A DNA stretch of 64,000 nt, taken from Pantoea sp. 1.19 (GTDB lineage: Bacteria; Pseudomonadota; Gammaproteobacteria; Enterobacterales; Enterobacteriaceae). Below the pieces are notes generated by a model that saw only the letters and a list, made by a program, of their open reading frames with translations, ran no database searches and had not been told where the DNA came from. The stretch spans positions 275,619-339,618 of the forward strand of contig NZ_MRBS01000004.1 in the NCBI RefSeq assembly GCF_001922585.1, read 5' to 3'. Each line of letters begins with the position of its first letter. Position 1 is the stretch's first letter. This document shows positions 28,235 to 36,621 of this stretch, piece by piece. Made by a program: the position numbers and the translations under genes.

Positions 28235-28759
28235 ATGATAAAGCTATTCCCATCAGAAGATTATTTCTTCCATTTTGGATTGAAAGATATCATCAACGAC
28301 AAAATTAAAAACAAAAACATAATTAAAGACATTTACTTCTTAAAGCTGTCAGAGCCTACAATTAGGATGATAATTGAAAGTTCATGGTTGGAAAGACACT
28401 CCAGGCATACAATTATGATCTGTCCCAGCAACAGATTATTACCTTTGGCAAGATATTACTCTAGTGAATTCGAAAATATTTTTATCTTTGATCAAAGAAA
28501 AAGGGGGAATTTAGAAAGTCAGTTTTCAACGGAAGCATTAACAAAGAAATACAAATATTTCTTTTACGAGTATGAAAAAATTTCACGCCGCGAATTTGTA
28601 TCAATCAAAAATATGATGCTTGGGCTGTCAGCATCCGAAGAGGCAAAAAAATATAACGTTTCAGTAAAAACTATTTATAGCTTAAGGACTAAGGCTGCCA
28701 ATAAATTAGGACTTAGAAAACTTTGCGACGCATTTCACTGGCAAAGTGCGCATTTTTAA
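28235..28759 (+). CDS. LuxR-type HTH regulator next to fimbrial operon 2
   Basis: 174 residues, strikingly Lys/Ile/Phe-rich and encoded by low-GC DNA unlike the surrounding genes. The C-terminal HTH (about 112-165) reads ISRREFVSIKNMMLGLSASE, then EAKKYNVSVKTIYSLRTKAANKL. The N-terminus FPSEDYFFHFGLKDIIND shares the FF-x-x-GL element with the regulator at 19636. The gene is divergent from fimbrial operon 2, its probable target. Low GC suggests it came with the fimbrial cluster by transfer. It lacks a phosphoreceiver signature. Confidence 0.78.
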   Translation: MIKLFPSEDYFFHFGLKDIINDKIKNKNIIKDIYFLKLSEPTIRMIIESSWLERHSRHTIMICPSNRLLPLARYYSSEFENIFIFDQRKRGNLESQFSTEALTKKYKYFFYEYEKISRREFVSIKNMMLGLSASEEAKKYNVSVKTIYSLRTKAANKLGLRKLCDAFHWQSAHF

Positions 28760-29189
28760 GGAAAAAACTACAAATGGGCAGTAATTGTCCATTTCAAAAT
28801 AGCCAGATAGAAAAAAGGCAAGCACAACACGAAAATATCTCGGCAGAGAACGTTAAACCTTGCTAAAAGTGTGAGGTTTTACGACGCTGTCAATGGACCA
28901 AGGCTATATCGATATGAGTTCACCGCATGGCGACGCCAAAATGAGAGCTGCGTCCTTTATGCAAGGATTAAGGAGAGCTGTTGCCTGAAATGTGCGGATC
29001 TCTCGCCAGCAGACGTAAATGACATCATCTTGACTGTTCTTCATGAGGCTTTGGTATACTTCGTAAACATTGCAAACAATTGCTTTTGTTAGGTGGGTTT
29101 CAGCATCAAAGCTTTAGGCCGGGTCTCACGATTGACTTGTCGCAGCAAACGCCAGCCGTCTTGTTGATACAAGTTAAACACTGGCTGCA
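28760..29189. other. intergenic region with no recognised gene
   Basis: 430 bases. A 73-codon plus-strand frame (28871-29092) and the tail of a minus-strand frame ending at 29089 are open, but neither shows a ribosome site or a motif I can name. The right end abuts the dehydrogenase fragment, so part of this stretch may be debris of other genes. Confidence 0.4.
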
Positions 29190-29515
29190 ACGTCGCCTGC
29201 AACCTGGAGGCCATTGCGCCGCAGGGCAAACTGGGGATCATTGACGATCCGGCCACGCTGGACGCGGTGCCGCTCAAACACAAATCTATCTCGCGACACG
29301 GGGAGCTGATGTTTACCCGCTCGCTGTATCAGACCGACGATATGCAGCGTCAGCATGACATACTGACCCGCGTCGCCGGGCGGGTTGATAGCCAGGCGAT
29401 CCGTACCACGCTGGGCGCCCATTTTGGTACCATTACCGCTGACAACCTGCGCCGGGCGCACGCGGTGCTGGAACAGGGTACGGCCAAAGGCAAGATAGTC
29501 CTGTCGGGCTTCTGA
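29190..29515 (+). pseudogene. C-terminal fragment of zinc-type alcohol dehydrogenase/quinone reductase
   Basis: From about 29200 the frame reads LEAIAPQGKLGIIDDPATL, then KHKSISRHGELMFTRSLYQT and ends GTAKGKIVLSGF, the C-terminal 100 residues or so of the zinc-binding alcohol dehydrogenase family (MDR superfamily, YogA-like). There is no start codon, catalytic domain or Rossmann glycine motif upstream. The homology stops at about 29200, so the 5' two thirds have been lost, probably by deletion. No function is expected. Confidence 0.75.
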
Positions 29516-29652
29516 TTTGCCGGCCGGGCTCTCTGCCGACGGCCTGCCGCGCTGCCCGCGGAGAGCCCCCCATCCAGCGCTATCCCGGATGCGGCCCCCT
29601 CCGGTGATGCCGCCGGTGACGATGCGGGTTGCGGCCGTACCGAAGTTGGACA

Positions 29653-29902
29653 GGCCGCGCCATGATGAGGGATCGCGCGAAGGCACCGCCTCCGTGCTGC
29701 AGCCGGTCTGAAAAGAGAGTGGGCGCACGCTACCGTACGATAGCCCAGGGCACACACGCCCGGGCCTCAGGCGCGGTGGCCGCGCCATGATGATTGATCG
29801 CGCGAACGTACCGCCTCCGTGCTGCAGCCGGTCTGAAAGGAGAGTGGGCGTACGCAACCATAGGATAACCCAGGCACACACGCCCGGGCCTCAGGCGCGG
29901 TG
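29653..29902. repeat. 125-bp tandem duplication
   Basis: Two direct copies start at 29653 and 29778, each opening GGCCGCGCCATGATGA and ending with CACACGCCCGGGCCTCAGG then CGCGGT. They differ at a small number of positions. The repeat covers no credible gene. Confidence 0.9.
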
Positions 29903-29958
29903 GCCGCCGGGAGCCTACGGCGCATAACGCTTCGGATTCTGATGAACAGGGAGAGAGG

Positions 29959-30723
29959 ATGGACAATGCATCGGTGAGTCACTTTGGGAAAGTGTTACGG
30001 ACCCGACAGGGCGGGCACCGTCTTACGCGAGAAAATTATTGTAAAATCAATAACAAAAGCTCTTTCAGTGCCGGGAAGCTGTACACTGACGCGTGGTGCG
30101 AACAGCACTATGCAAAGAGCATGACCAATTTTGATCACAACATGGCTTATTTTGCCGCGCTGGATCGCCATCGCTTTCAGCACAATGTTGCACAGTTTTG
30201 CGCCGCGCATCCTGACTTTGTCCACGTGACCCAACTCGCGGAGTTTGAGGGCGTCGCCGGCTGTTACGTCATGGTGCTCGATGACTACTGCCAGGTGTAT
30301 GTCGGCGTCAGTAACAATGTTGCCCGGCGCATCATGACGCACTGGTCGAGAACCATGCCGTTTGATCGGCTCATTTACGGCGGGGTGGATCGCTCCAAAC
30401 TGTCAATCGACGCTTTTCGCGCGCGGGATACCACGCGCCTTTTTATCCGGGCGTCGGAGGAAACGTTTGATATTGAAGAGAACATCGCGCAGGAATTTGA
30501 TCCCGCGTTTCTCTGTAACCGCATTACGGGTGGCCGGATAGACGGCGGCCTGGCCGAGGTACTGTTGAATCCGGACGTCCGCAAGCCGCGTGATCTCTCG
30601 CCGCCGCAGGACCCGGCGCCGGCGCCCACCCCCGCCGACCTCCGCCCCGCGGCATCGGGTGCCCGCGCGGGCGGATGGCTCGCCGCGGCGCTAAGCAGGA
30701 TTCGCGCCCTGTTCACCGCCTGA
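29959..30723 (+). CDS. GIY-YIG nuclease family protein
   Basis: 254 residues. The central GIY-YIG fold is visible at about 112-190: GCYVMVLDDYCQVYVGVSNN is the two-strand signature (GCY for GIY, YVG for YIG), followed by ARRIMTHW with the conserved arginine, and a glutamate in FDIEENIAQEFDP that may be the metal ligand. The first 110 residues look like an uncharacterised DNA- or partner-binding part, and the last 45 are Pro/Ala-rich and end in a short hydrophobic segment. Not UvrC-like or a mobile intron endonuclease by context. The gene stands alone. Function unknown. Confidence 0.75.
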   Translation: MDNASVSHFGKVLRTRQGGHRLTRENYCKINNKSSFSAGKLYTDAWCEQHYAKSMTNFDHNMAYFAALDRHRFQHNVAQFCAAHPDFVHVTQLAEFEGVAGCYVMVLDDYCQVYVGVSNNVARRIMTHWSRTMPFDRLIYGGVDRSKLSIDAFRARDTTRLFIRASEETFDIEENIAQEFDPAFLCNRITGGRIDGGLAEVLLNPDVRKPRDLSPPQDPAPAPTPADLRPAASGARAGGWLAAALSRIRALFTA

Positions 30724-30776
30724 GGCGCCGGCTGCCGTCGCGCCGATCCGCGGCCTGAGCCGCGATGATGCCCGCA

Positions 30777-30823
30777 CGCGACTGCCAGCCCGCGCGGCCA
30801 TCATCGCCGGGCTGGCAGTCGCG
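30777..30823. repeat. long perfect inverted repeat
   Basis: CGCGACTGCCAGCCCG and CGGGCTGGCAGTCGCG are 16-bp perfect arms around a 15-base spacer, 54 bases after the GIY-YIG gene. No T tract follows, so it is either a rho-independent-like processing stem or a protein-binding palindrome. Confidence 0.7.
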
Positions 30824-30900
30824 CGCGTCGGGCGCGCGTCCGTTCCCCTTCCGCGCGCGGGCAGAGGATCACGGACGCCGTGCTCTCCGTCCCGCGCCCC

Positions 30901-30928
30901 AAAAAAAATCCACGCCGCAGCGTGGATT
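30901..30928 (-). terminator. rho-independent terminator of the carbonic anhydrase gene
   Basis: On the minus strand AATCCACGC-TGCG-GCGTGGATT is followed by a T tract (the eight A at 30901-30908). It lies 28 bases past the stop. Confidence 0.93.
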
Positions 30929-30955
30929 AACCGGATTGCCGGCAGGGACCGGGCG

Positions 30956-31591
30956 TTATTCGAAATAGACGTCCGGGTTTTCCGCCAGCGAGACGTAGCG
31001 CTGCGTATTTTTCTCCAGCGTGCGGATTTCACCGCTCTCAATGTCATACACCCAGCCGTGCAGACGCAGACCATTATTACGCAGGGCCACGGCCACCGAA
31101 GGATGGGTTTTGATGTTGTTCAGCTGGGCGATGACGTTCTCTTCCACCATCGCGTTCACTTTGTCCGTTTCGTTATCGAAGTGCTTCTTCTCAACGACGG
31201 CTTTTGCCGCGTCGGAATAGTGCAGCCAGTGCGCCACCGCCGGCATCGGCTCCAGGCACTGACAGGTCGCTATCGCTTTCATCGCGCCGCAGTTGGAGTG
31301 GCCGCAGATAACGATATCCGTGACGCCGAGCGCCATCACCGCGTACTCAATTGTGGCAGAGACCCCGCCCGGCTCCGGGCCAAACGACGGCACGATGTTG
31401 CCGGCATTACGGATAACAAACAGCTGACCGGGATCCTGCTGCGTCACCAGCTCCGGCACCAGGCGGCTGTCAGAACAGGAGATAAATAGCGCTTTCGGGT
31501 TTTGGCTGGACGCCAGACTGCGAAAAAGCTCCTTACGCTGCGGAAAGATCTCTTTCTGGAAGTTAAGGAAACCCTCAATGATATGTTGCAT
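30956..31591 (-). CDS. beta-class carbonic anhydrase
   Basis: 211 residues, cytosolic; interconverts CO2 and bicarbonate. The zinc site is formed by [12 protein letters not shown] near residue 40 (Cys, Asp-Arg dyad) and [12 protein letters not shown] near residue 98 (His, Cys). [12 protein letters not shown] lies between them as in CynT/Can. The sequence is closer in style to CynT than to E. coli Can (YadF), but no cyanase gene is adjacent, so I leave the symbol blank. It is a single-gene unit with its own terminator. Confidence 0.92.
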   Translation of the reverse strand: MQHIIEGFLNFQKEIFPQRKELFRSLASSQNPKALFISCSDSRLVPELVTQQDPGQLFVIRNAGNIVPSFGPEPGGVSATIEYAVMALGVTDIVICGHSNCGAMKAIATCQCLEPMPAVAHWLHYSDAAKAVVEKKHFDNETDKVNAMVEENVIAQLNNIKTHPSVAVALRNNGLRLHGWVYDIESGEIRTLEKNTQRYVSLAENPDVYFE

Positions 31592-31819
31592 AGCACGCTC
31601 TCTGAATCGATAGTCTCGCTAACATGATAATCATCGCTTCCGGTGTGTCCAGTCATGCATCAACAGAAATCACTGCCGTAAGGCGGGCAACCGCCTCGCG
31701 CGGCGCCCGAAGAGAGGGTCGCCCAAGGACAAGGGCGTGCGGTTCAGGTTGGCGTCCGACGCGCCGCGCCGCCAAACCGACCGGAGTAAGCGGCGCGGCG
31801 GCGCGGTCTGCGTCAGCGA

Positions 31820-34135
31820 TCAGGCGGGATGCAGATCCAGACTCCAGTTCTGCCCTTCCCAGCCGCGGGTGTCGAAGCGGCGGGTGAACTGCAGCGTGGC
31901 GCCGGTGAGCGCCGCGGCGTCCAGCTGCACGCCGTGCATGCCTAAACCGGCCGGCTGGCTCGGCTTCTCCTGCACGTCCTGCCAGCCATCCAGGCCAAAA
32001 TGCAGTAAAAATGGCTCGCTGGCCTCGATCCACAGCGCCCGCCCGCGGGGCAGCGCCTCACTGCGGACACTGTCCCGCCAGTGAAACACCGCCGGCGTCG
32101 TGGGGTTGTCCGCATAGCGCGCCGCTACGCACGGCAGTTGCTCAATCGGCTTGCCGGTCTTTTGCGTCCAGATAAGCTTGATCAGCTCGGCGTGCGCCCA
32201 GATAAGCGGCATGGCGCTGCCGCTGGGCCGGCCTTTAAACAGCCCGCGCGCCGGGATATCGTCCTGATCCCAAATCTGCTCGGGCAGCATGCCGCCGCCG
32301 CTGGCCGAAGCCAGCATCGCCTCAAGGTAAGCTTTGGCACTCTGGCCGCAGGCCAGCGCATAGTGGCCCCGCTCGCCGCTGAGCAGCGGCCACAGGCGGC
32401 CAATCCCACTGCCGTCAAAAGCCCGACCGTCATGATGCTCGCCGTAGCCATCTTCGTTGTAGCGATAGTAGTAAGGACCGGCCTCCAGCTTCACGCACAG
32501 CAGCTTATCCACCAGTTTAGTGGTGTCGCGGATGCGTTTATCACTGGCCTTGCGCAGCCCCAGCCGGACCAGCGTCAGGTATTCCATGCCCAGCAGCGCG
32601 CGGGTCTTGATGGTCTCTTCGTGGCGATTACGCAGCATCACCTCGCCGTAGCGCGCCGAATGGTAGCCCGGGTTAATGCGCACATAGTGACCGGATACCC
32701 GGTGTTCGCGATCGATATCGGTCTCCTGCACGTAGACCCAGGATTCGAGGCGCGCGTTCCAGTCATCCGCCAGCGACAGCGCATACTGGCGATCGGGCTC
32801 ATCCAGCAGGCCGCATTCGGCGCCCCCCACCAGCGCGGCTATCGACACCGCCAGCGTAAACGGGTTGATGCCGGCGTTCTCTTCCCAGCGATCTTGCGGG
32901 CTGGCCGGGCCGTTGCGGGCAATAAAGCGCAGGGCGTTCTGCGCCATTTTGCTGGCCGCCGGCTGCATCTCACCGAGTAATCCCTGCTGCTGCAGCGTCG
33001 CCGCCAGCAGAACCGGCAGCGCCACCTCGTCCAGCTGGATCCCTTTCCAGTAGGGCCGGCCATCGGAATAGTTATTCTGCAGCCAGTGGCCATCGGGCTG
33101 CTGGATGGCAATCAGGTAGGCCAGCAGCGCCTGCACTTCGTGGGTCAGGCCACAGGCCAGCAGGGCAAACCCCACTTCGACCGAGTCGCGCGGCCATACC
33201 AGGTGATAACCGCCGGGATCCTGATGCGCATCCCCCCACGGGGTGCTGAGGCTGGCCACCAGCGCGCCGGGGAACGTGCGGCCCTCGTGGGTTTTTAATA
33301 CGGTGATCGACGTTTTGACCGCATCGGCCAGCCGCGGCGGCAGCGTCTCCAGCGCCGGAAAGCTGACGTGCTGGTGCCACTCGGTCCAGCCGCGGATATA
33401 GCGTTCGCGCGCCTGGGCATAGCCGCCCACCAGCGCGCACCTGGCCAGCGTGCGAGCGCCCTCGGCGGTGTTGGCAAAGCCGAGCGCCAGCACGCCGCTT
33501 TGCTGATTCAGTTCGCCCATCAGCGCAATGTTACCCGGCCCGGCCTGCGGATGCTGCCAGGTCATCTGCCCGTGCTGGCTAAAATCCTGCCAGCCGTCAG
33601 AGCAGCCAACGTAGCCGGCGCTGCCGCGCGCAAAGCCGCCTTCCGCCGCCAGAAACACGAACTGATCCGCGTTTTCCGCCAGCAGGCCGCTGTCGGTCAC
33701 CCGCCCGAGGTTGCCACCGCCTTCGCCTGCGAGATGCGGCGCCAGCAGGGGAAAGAGCCTGAGCCCCTCGCCCGCCAGCTGGTAGCGAATCAGCAGCACA
33801 TCGCGCACCGGATCGGCCACCATCTCCAGCTCAAGGCAATAACGCTCGTGCTGATGAACAATATGCGGTAAAGGCACATCGGGCGACGGGGTCGACAGCG
33901 CGTAGTGATTAACCCGCTTCACCTCCGCCCAGAAATCCTCCCCGGCGACGATAAAACCGAGATCGCGAATCTGCGGCATGCTGCAGGAGGGCCAGTAAAC
34001 TTCGTTCAGAATGCCGTGGCCGACGGTAAACCATACCCGGGCGTGGCCGAGCGACGTGCCTACCATGTCCTTCGCGCTGCTGGTCCAGGTGGCGGGGATC
34101 CCCGGAGTGCCGGGGGCATCGGTGTGCGGCATCAT
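31820..34135 (-). CDS. GH15 family glucoamylase (glucan 1,4-alpha-glucosidase)
   Basis: 771 residues with no signal peptide, so probably cytosolic. An N-terminal beta-sandwich (about 1-270, with ARVWFTVGHGILNEVYWPS) precedes the (alpha/alpha)6 barrel. YHLVWPRDSVEVGFALL, WEENAGINPFTLAVSIAAL (general acid region) and MLPEQIWDQDD (general base Glu) match GH15 glucoamylase and glucodextranase. It releases glucose from non-reducing ends of alpha-glucans. The ATG overlaps the zwf stop (TCATGATG), making it last in a four-gene operon. The frame is open to 34282, but that part is zwf coding sequence. Confidence 0.9.
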   Translation of the reverse strand: MMPHTDAPGTPGIPATWTSSAKDMVGTSLGHARVWFTVGHGILNEVYWPSCSMPQIRDLGFIVAGEDFWAEVKRVNHYALSTPSPDVPLPHIVHQHERYCLELEMVADPVRDVLLIRYQLAGEGLRLFPLLAPHLAGEGGGNLGRVTDSGLLAENADQFVFLAAEGGFARGSAGYVGCSDGWQDFSQHGQMTWQHPQAGPGNIALMGELNQQSGVLALGFANTAEGARTLARCALVGGYAQARERYIRGWTEWHQHVSFPALETLPPRLADAVKTSITVLKTHEGRTFPGALVASLSTPWGDAHQDPGGYHLVWPRDSVEVGFALLACGLTHEVQALLAYLIAIQQPDGHWLQNNYSDGRPYWKGIQLDEVALPVLLAATLQQQGLLGEMQPAASKMAQNALRFIARNGPASPQDRWEENAGINPFTLAVSIAALVGGAECGLLDEPDRQYALSLADDWNARLESWVYVQETDIDREHRVSGHYVRINPGYHSARYGEVMLRNRHEETIKTRALLGMEYLTLVRLGLRKASDKRIRDTTKLVDKLLCVKLEAGPYYYRYNEDGYGEHHDGRAFDGSGIGRLWPLLSGERGHYALACGQSAKAYLEAMLASASGGGMLPEQIWDQDDIPARGLFKGRPSGSAMPLIWAHAELIKLIWTQKTGKPIEQLPCVAARYADNPTTPAVFHWRDSVRSEALPRGRALWIEASEPFLLHFGLDGWQDVQEKPSQPAGLGMHGVQLDAAALTGATLQFTRRFDTRGWEGQNWSLDLHPA

Positions 34136-35568
34136 GACTTCGGCTCCGCTAAAGGACGCCAGCGGTGTCCTGGACGCATAATGCGGTTTTGCGTATCGGG
34201 CCCCTCCGTACCGGCCTTGTACAAATCCGGACAGCCCTGCTCCCAGGCTTTCAGCGCCGGCACAATCACCCGCCACGCCCACTCCACTTCGTCAAAACGC
34301 AGGAAGTGCGCCCGCTCACCGTTGAGCGCATCAATCAGCAGCTGCTCATAGGCGGACACTTCGTGCTGTCCGGGTTGGGTGTAGGGCGCGCTGAGGGTGA
34401 TGTCGTGGGTCTGGATATGCATGCCCGGCATTTTGGCGGTCATGTGCATATCCATGCCCATGTTCTCGCCCATGCGGAAGATAAGCCAGTTGTTATTGAC
34501 CTTCAAATCGCCCGGAAGCGCACCGGCCGGCGCTTTGAACTCCACCGCTATCTCGGCATAGTTGTTCTTCAGTCGCTTACCGCTGCGCAGGTAGAACGGC
34601 ACCCCTTTCCAGCGCCAGTTATCGATTTCAAAGCGCAGCGCGGAGAAGGTTTCCGTGGTGGTATCAATCGGGATGTTCGGCTCGTTGCAGAAGTCAGTCA
34701 CCGACTGGCCATCTATCTGACCGGCGCAATACTGTCCGCGCACCGCCCAGTCATCGACCGGCATATCATCGGTGGGGCGAATCGATTTCAGCACCTCGAC
34801 TTTGTGATCGCGCAGGATCTCGCCGTCCCAGCGGCCCAGCGGCTCAATGGCGGTCAGGGTCAGCAGCTGCATCAGGTGATTCTGCAGCATGTCGCGGGTG
34901 GCGCCCGATTTATCGTAATACACCGCGCGATTTTCCACGCCCAGCGTTTCGGCATAGGTGATTTGCACCTGCTCAATGTGTTCCGCCTGCCACACCGGCG
35001 CCAGCACGCGGTTAGCAAAGCGAAACAGCATCAGGTTCTGGGTGGCTTCTTTGCCGAGGAAGTGATCGATACGGTACACCTGGGATTCGTTCCAGTAGCG
35101 ATGCACCTGATTGCGCAGCGCCATCGCCGACGTCAGGTCGGTTCCGAAGGGCTTTTCGATGATGATGCGCCGCCAGTGCTCGCCGCTCTCCTCCGCCAGG
35201 CCGGCCTGGCCGATGGCTTCGGCCGCCTGGCCAAACAGGGTCGGCGGCAGCGCCAGATAGAACAGCGACGACGGCGACAGCGTGGCCGCCAGCTGCTTCA
35301 ACGCGTCCGCTTCCAGCGAGCCGCTGACGAAATCGAGCTGCTGACTGAAGGTGTGCCAGACGGATTCATCCGCATCCGGAACAAACGCAAACACCGCCTC
35401 GCGCAGGTGCGCAATGAACGTCTCCCGATCCCACTTATCGATCGAATACCCGATAATTTTCAGGGTCGGGATCATACCCAACTGATGCAGACGAAACAGC
35501 GAGGGCATTAACAGCCGTTTGGTTAAATCCCCGCTGGCCCCCAGAATCACTAATGACATGCTGCTCAT
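34132..35568 (-). CDS. zwf: glucose-6-phosphate 1-dehydrogenase
   Basis: 478 residues, slightly shorter than E. coli Zwf (491). GASGDLTKRLLMPSLFRL near residue 9 is the dinucleotide fold, IIIEKPFGTDL near 137, and the catalytic RIDHFLGKE near 168 binds glucose-6-phosphate. It converts G6P to 6-phosphogluconolactone and yields NADPH. It divergently resembles the housekeeping enzyme and is probably a second, operon-specific paralogue, as the chromosomal zwf of this group normally lies near the hex/pgl genes. It starts three bases after the 6-phosphogluconate dehydrogenase gene. Confidence 0.93.
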   Translation of the reverse strand: MSSMSLVILGASGDLTKRLLMPSLFRLHQLGMIPTLKIIGYSIDKWDRETFIAHLREAVFAFVPDADESVWHTFSQQLDFVSGSLEADALKQLAATLSPSSLFYLALPPTLFGQAAEAIGQAGLAEESGEHWRRIIIEKPFGTDLTSAMALRNQVHRYWNESQVYRIDHFLGKEATQNLMLFRFANRVLAPVWQAEHIEQVQITYAETLGVENRAVYYDKSGATRDMLQNHLMQLLTLTAIEPLGRWDGEILRDHKVEVLKSIRPTDDMPVDDWAVRGQYCAGQIDGQSVTDFCNEPNIPIDTTTETFSALRFEIDNWRWKGVPFYLRSGKRLKNNYAEIAVEFKAPAGALPGDLKVNNNWLIFRMGENMGMDMHMTAKMPGMHIQTHDITLSAPYTQPGQHEVSAYEQLLIDALNGERAHFLRFDEVEWAWRVIVPALKAWEQGCPDLYKAGTEGPDTQNRIMRPGHRWRPLAEPKS

Positions 35569-35571
35569 GGC

Positions 35572-36621
35572 TTACTCTCCTTGTTTGTCGCCCGGTTTTT
35601 CCTGATGACCGCCAAACGCGTGACGCAGGGCCGACTGCACCTGGCCGGCAAACAGATCGTTACCGCGCGAGCTGAACCGCGCCTGCAGCGCCGAGGTCAG
35701 CACCGGCGCCGGTACGCCAAGATCGATCGCCGCCGTTGCCGTCCAGCGCCCTTCGCCGGAATCGGACACGCGCCCGGCATAGTGGCCGAGATCCGGCGAC
35801 TGGTGCATTTCACCGGCGATCAGGTCCAGCAGCCAGGAGCCGACCACGCTGCCGCGGCGCCACAGCTCGGCGATCTCGCCGACCGGCAGGGTGTACTGAT
35901 AATACTCCGGATGCTCCAGCGGCGCGGTTTCCGCATCGGCCTCCACCTGCTGGTGTCCGAGGTTGGCCTGCTTCAAAATGTTCAGCCCCTCGGCATAGGC
36001 GGCCATCAGCCCGTATTCAATGCCGTTGTGCACCATTTTGACAAAGTGACCGGCACCGGACGCCCCGCAGTACAGGTAGCCCTTCTCCGCCGGTGACGGC
36101 TCTCCCTCGCGTCCGGCGGTGCGCGGCGCCTCGTCCACCCCCGGCGCCAGCGCGCTGAATACCGGCTCAAGGAAGCGATAATGCGACTCCGGGCCGCCAA
36201 TCATCTGGCAGTAACCGCGCGCTTCGCCCCACACCCCGCCGCTGACGCCGACGTCCATGTAGTGAATCCCGCGCGCGCAGAGCAGCCCGGCGCGACGAAT
36301 ATCGTCGGTGAAATGGGAATTGCCGCCGTCAATCAGGGTATCCCCCTGCGCCAGCAGCGGTAGCAGGCTGTCAATCACCCCGTCCACCACCGCGGCAGGC
36401 AGCATCAGCCAGATATGGCGCGGCGCCGGCAGGTTGCGCACCATCTCCTCAAGCGAGGTACTGAACACGGCGCCCTCGGGCACGTACTGCTGGCTGGCGG
36501 GGTTGGTATCAAACACCACGCACTGGATACCGGCGCGGGAAATACGGCGCACCATCGCCGCCCCCATCCGTCCCAGGCCAATAAAACCAAGCTGCTGACA
36601 TACTGCATGTACATTGTTCAT
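35572..36621 (-). CDS. decarboxylating 6-phosphogluconate dehydrogenase, short (YqeC/GndA-like) form
   Basis: 349 residues, well below the 468 of E. coli Gnd and typical of the short form often linked to NAD use. GFIGLGRMGAAMVRRI near residue 12 is the Rossmann motif, TLIDGGNSHFTDDIRR near 93 and DVGVSGGVWGEARGYC near 123 bind substrate, and HFVKMVHNGIEYGLM near 192 contains the catalytic lysine. It converts 6-phosphogluconate to ribulose-5-phosphate and CO2. The ATG overlaps the kinase stop by four bases (ATGA). Confidence 0.92.
   Translation of the reverse strand: MNNVHAVCQQLGFIGLGRMGAAMVRRISRAGIQCVVFDTNPASQQYVPEGAVFSTSLEEMVRNLPAPRHIWLMLPAAVVDGVIDSLLPLLAQGDTLIDGGNSHFTDDIRRAGLLCARGIHYMDVGVSGGVWGEARGYCQMIGGPESHYRFLEPVFSALAPGVDEAPRTAGREGEPSPAEKGYLYCGASGAGHFVKMVHNGIEYGLMAAYAEGLNILKQANLGHQQVEADAETAPLEHPEYYQYTLPVGEIAELWRRGSVVGSWLLDLIAGEMHQSPDLGHYAGRVSDSGEGRWTATAAIDLGVPAPVLTSALQARFSSRGNDLFAGQVQSALRHAFGGHQEKPGDKQGE

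Noticed and set aside
28871..29092. 73-codon plus-strand ORF
   Set aside because: No recognisable domain, poor start context; cysteine-rich end looks accidental.
29089..29283. Minus-strand ORF ending ETRPKALMLKPT
   Set aside because: Its upper half is antisense to the dehydrogenase fragment. The tail looked possibly protein-like but I cannot assign it to a transposase or other family.
29174..29881. Long minus-strand ORF across the tandem repeat
   Set aside because: Repeats of Arg/Pro/Ser words caused by the DNA repeat and high GC; overlaps the dehydrogenase remnant antisense; no coding evidence.
34165..35511. 448-codon plus-strand ORF
   Set aside because: Antisense shadow of zwf with Arg/His/Gln-rich composition; high GC third positions keep the opposite frame open.
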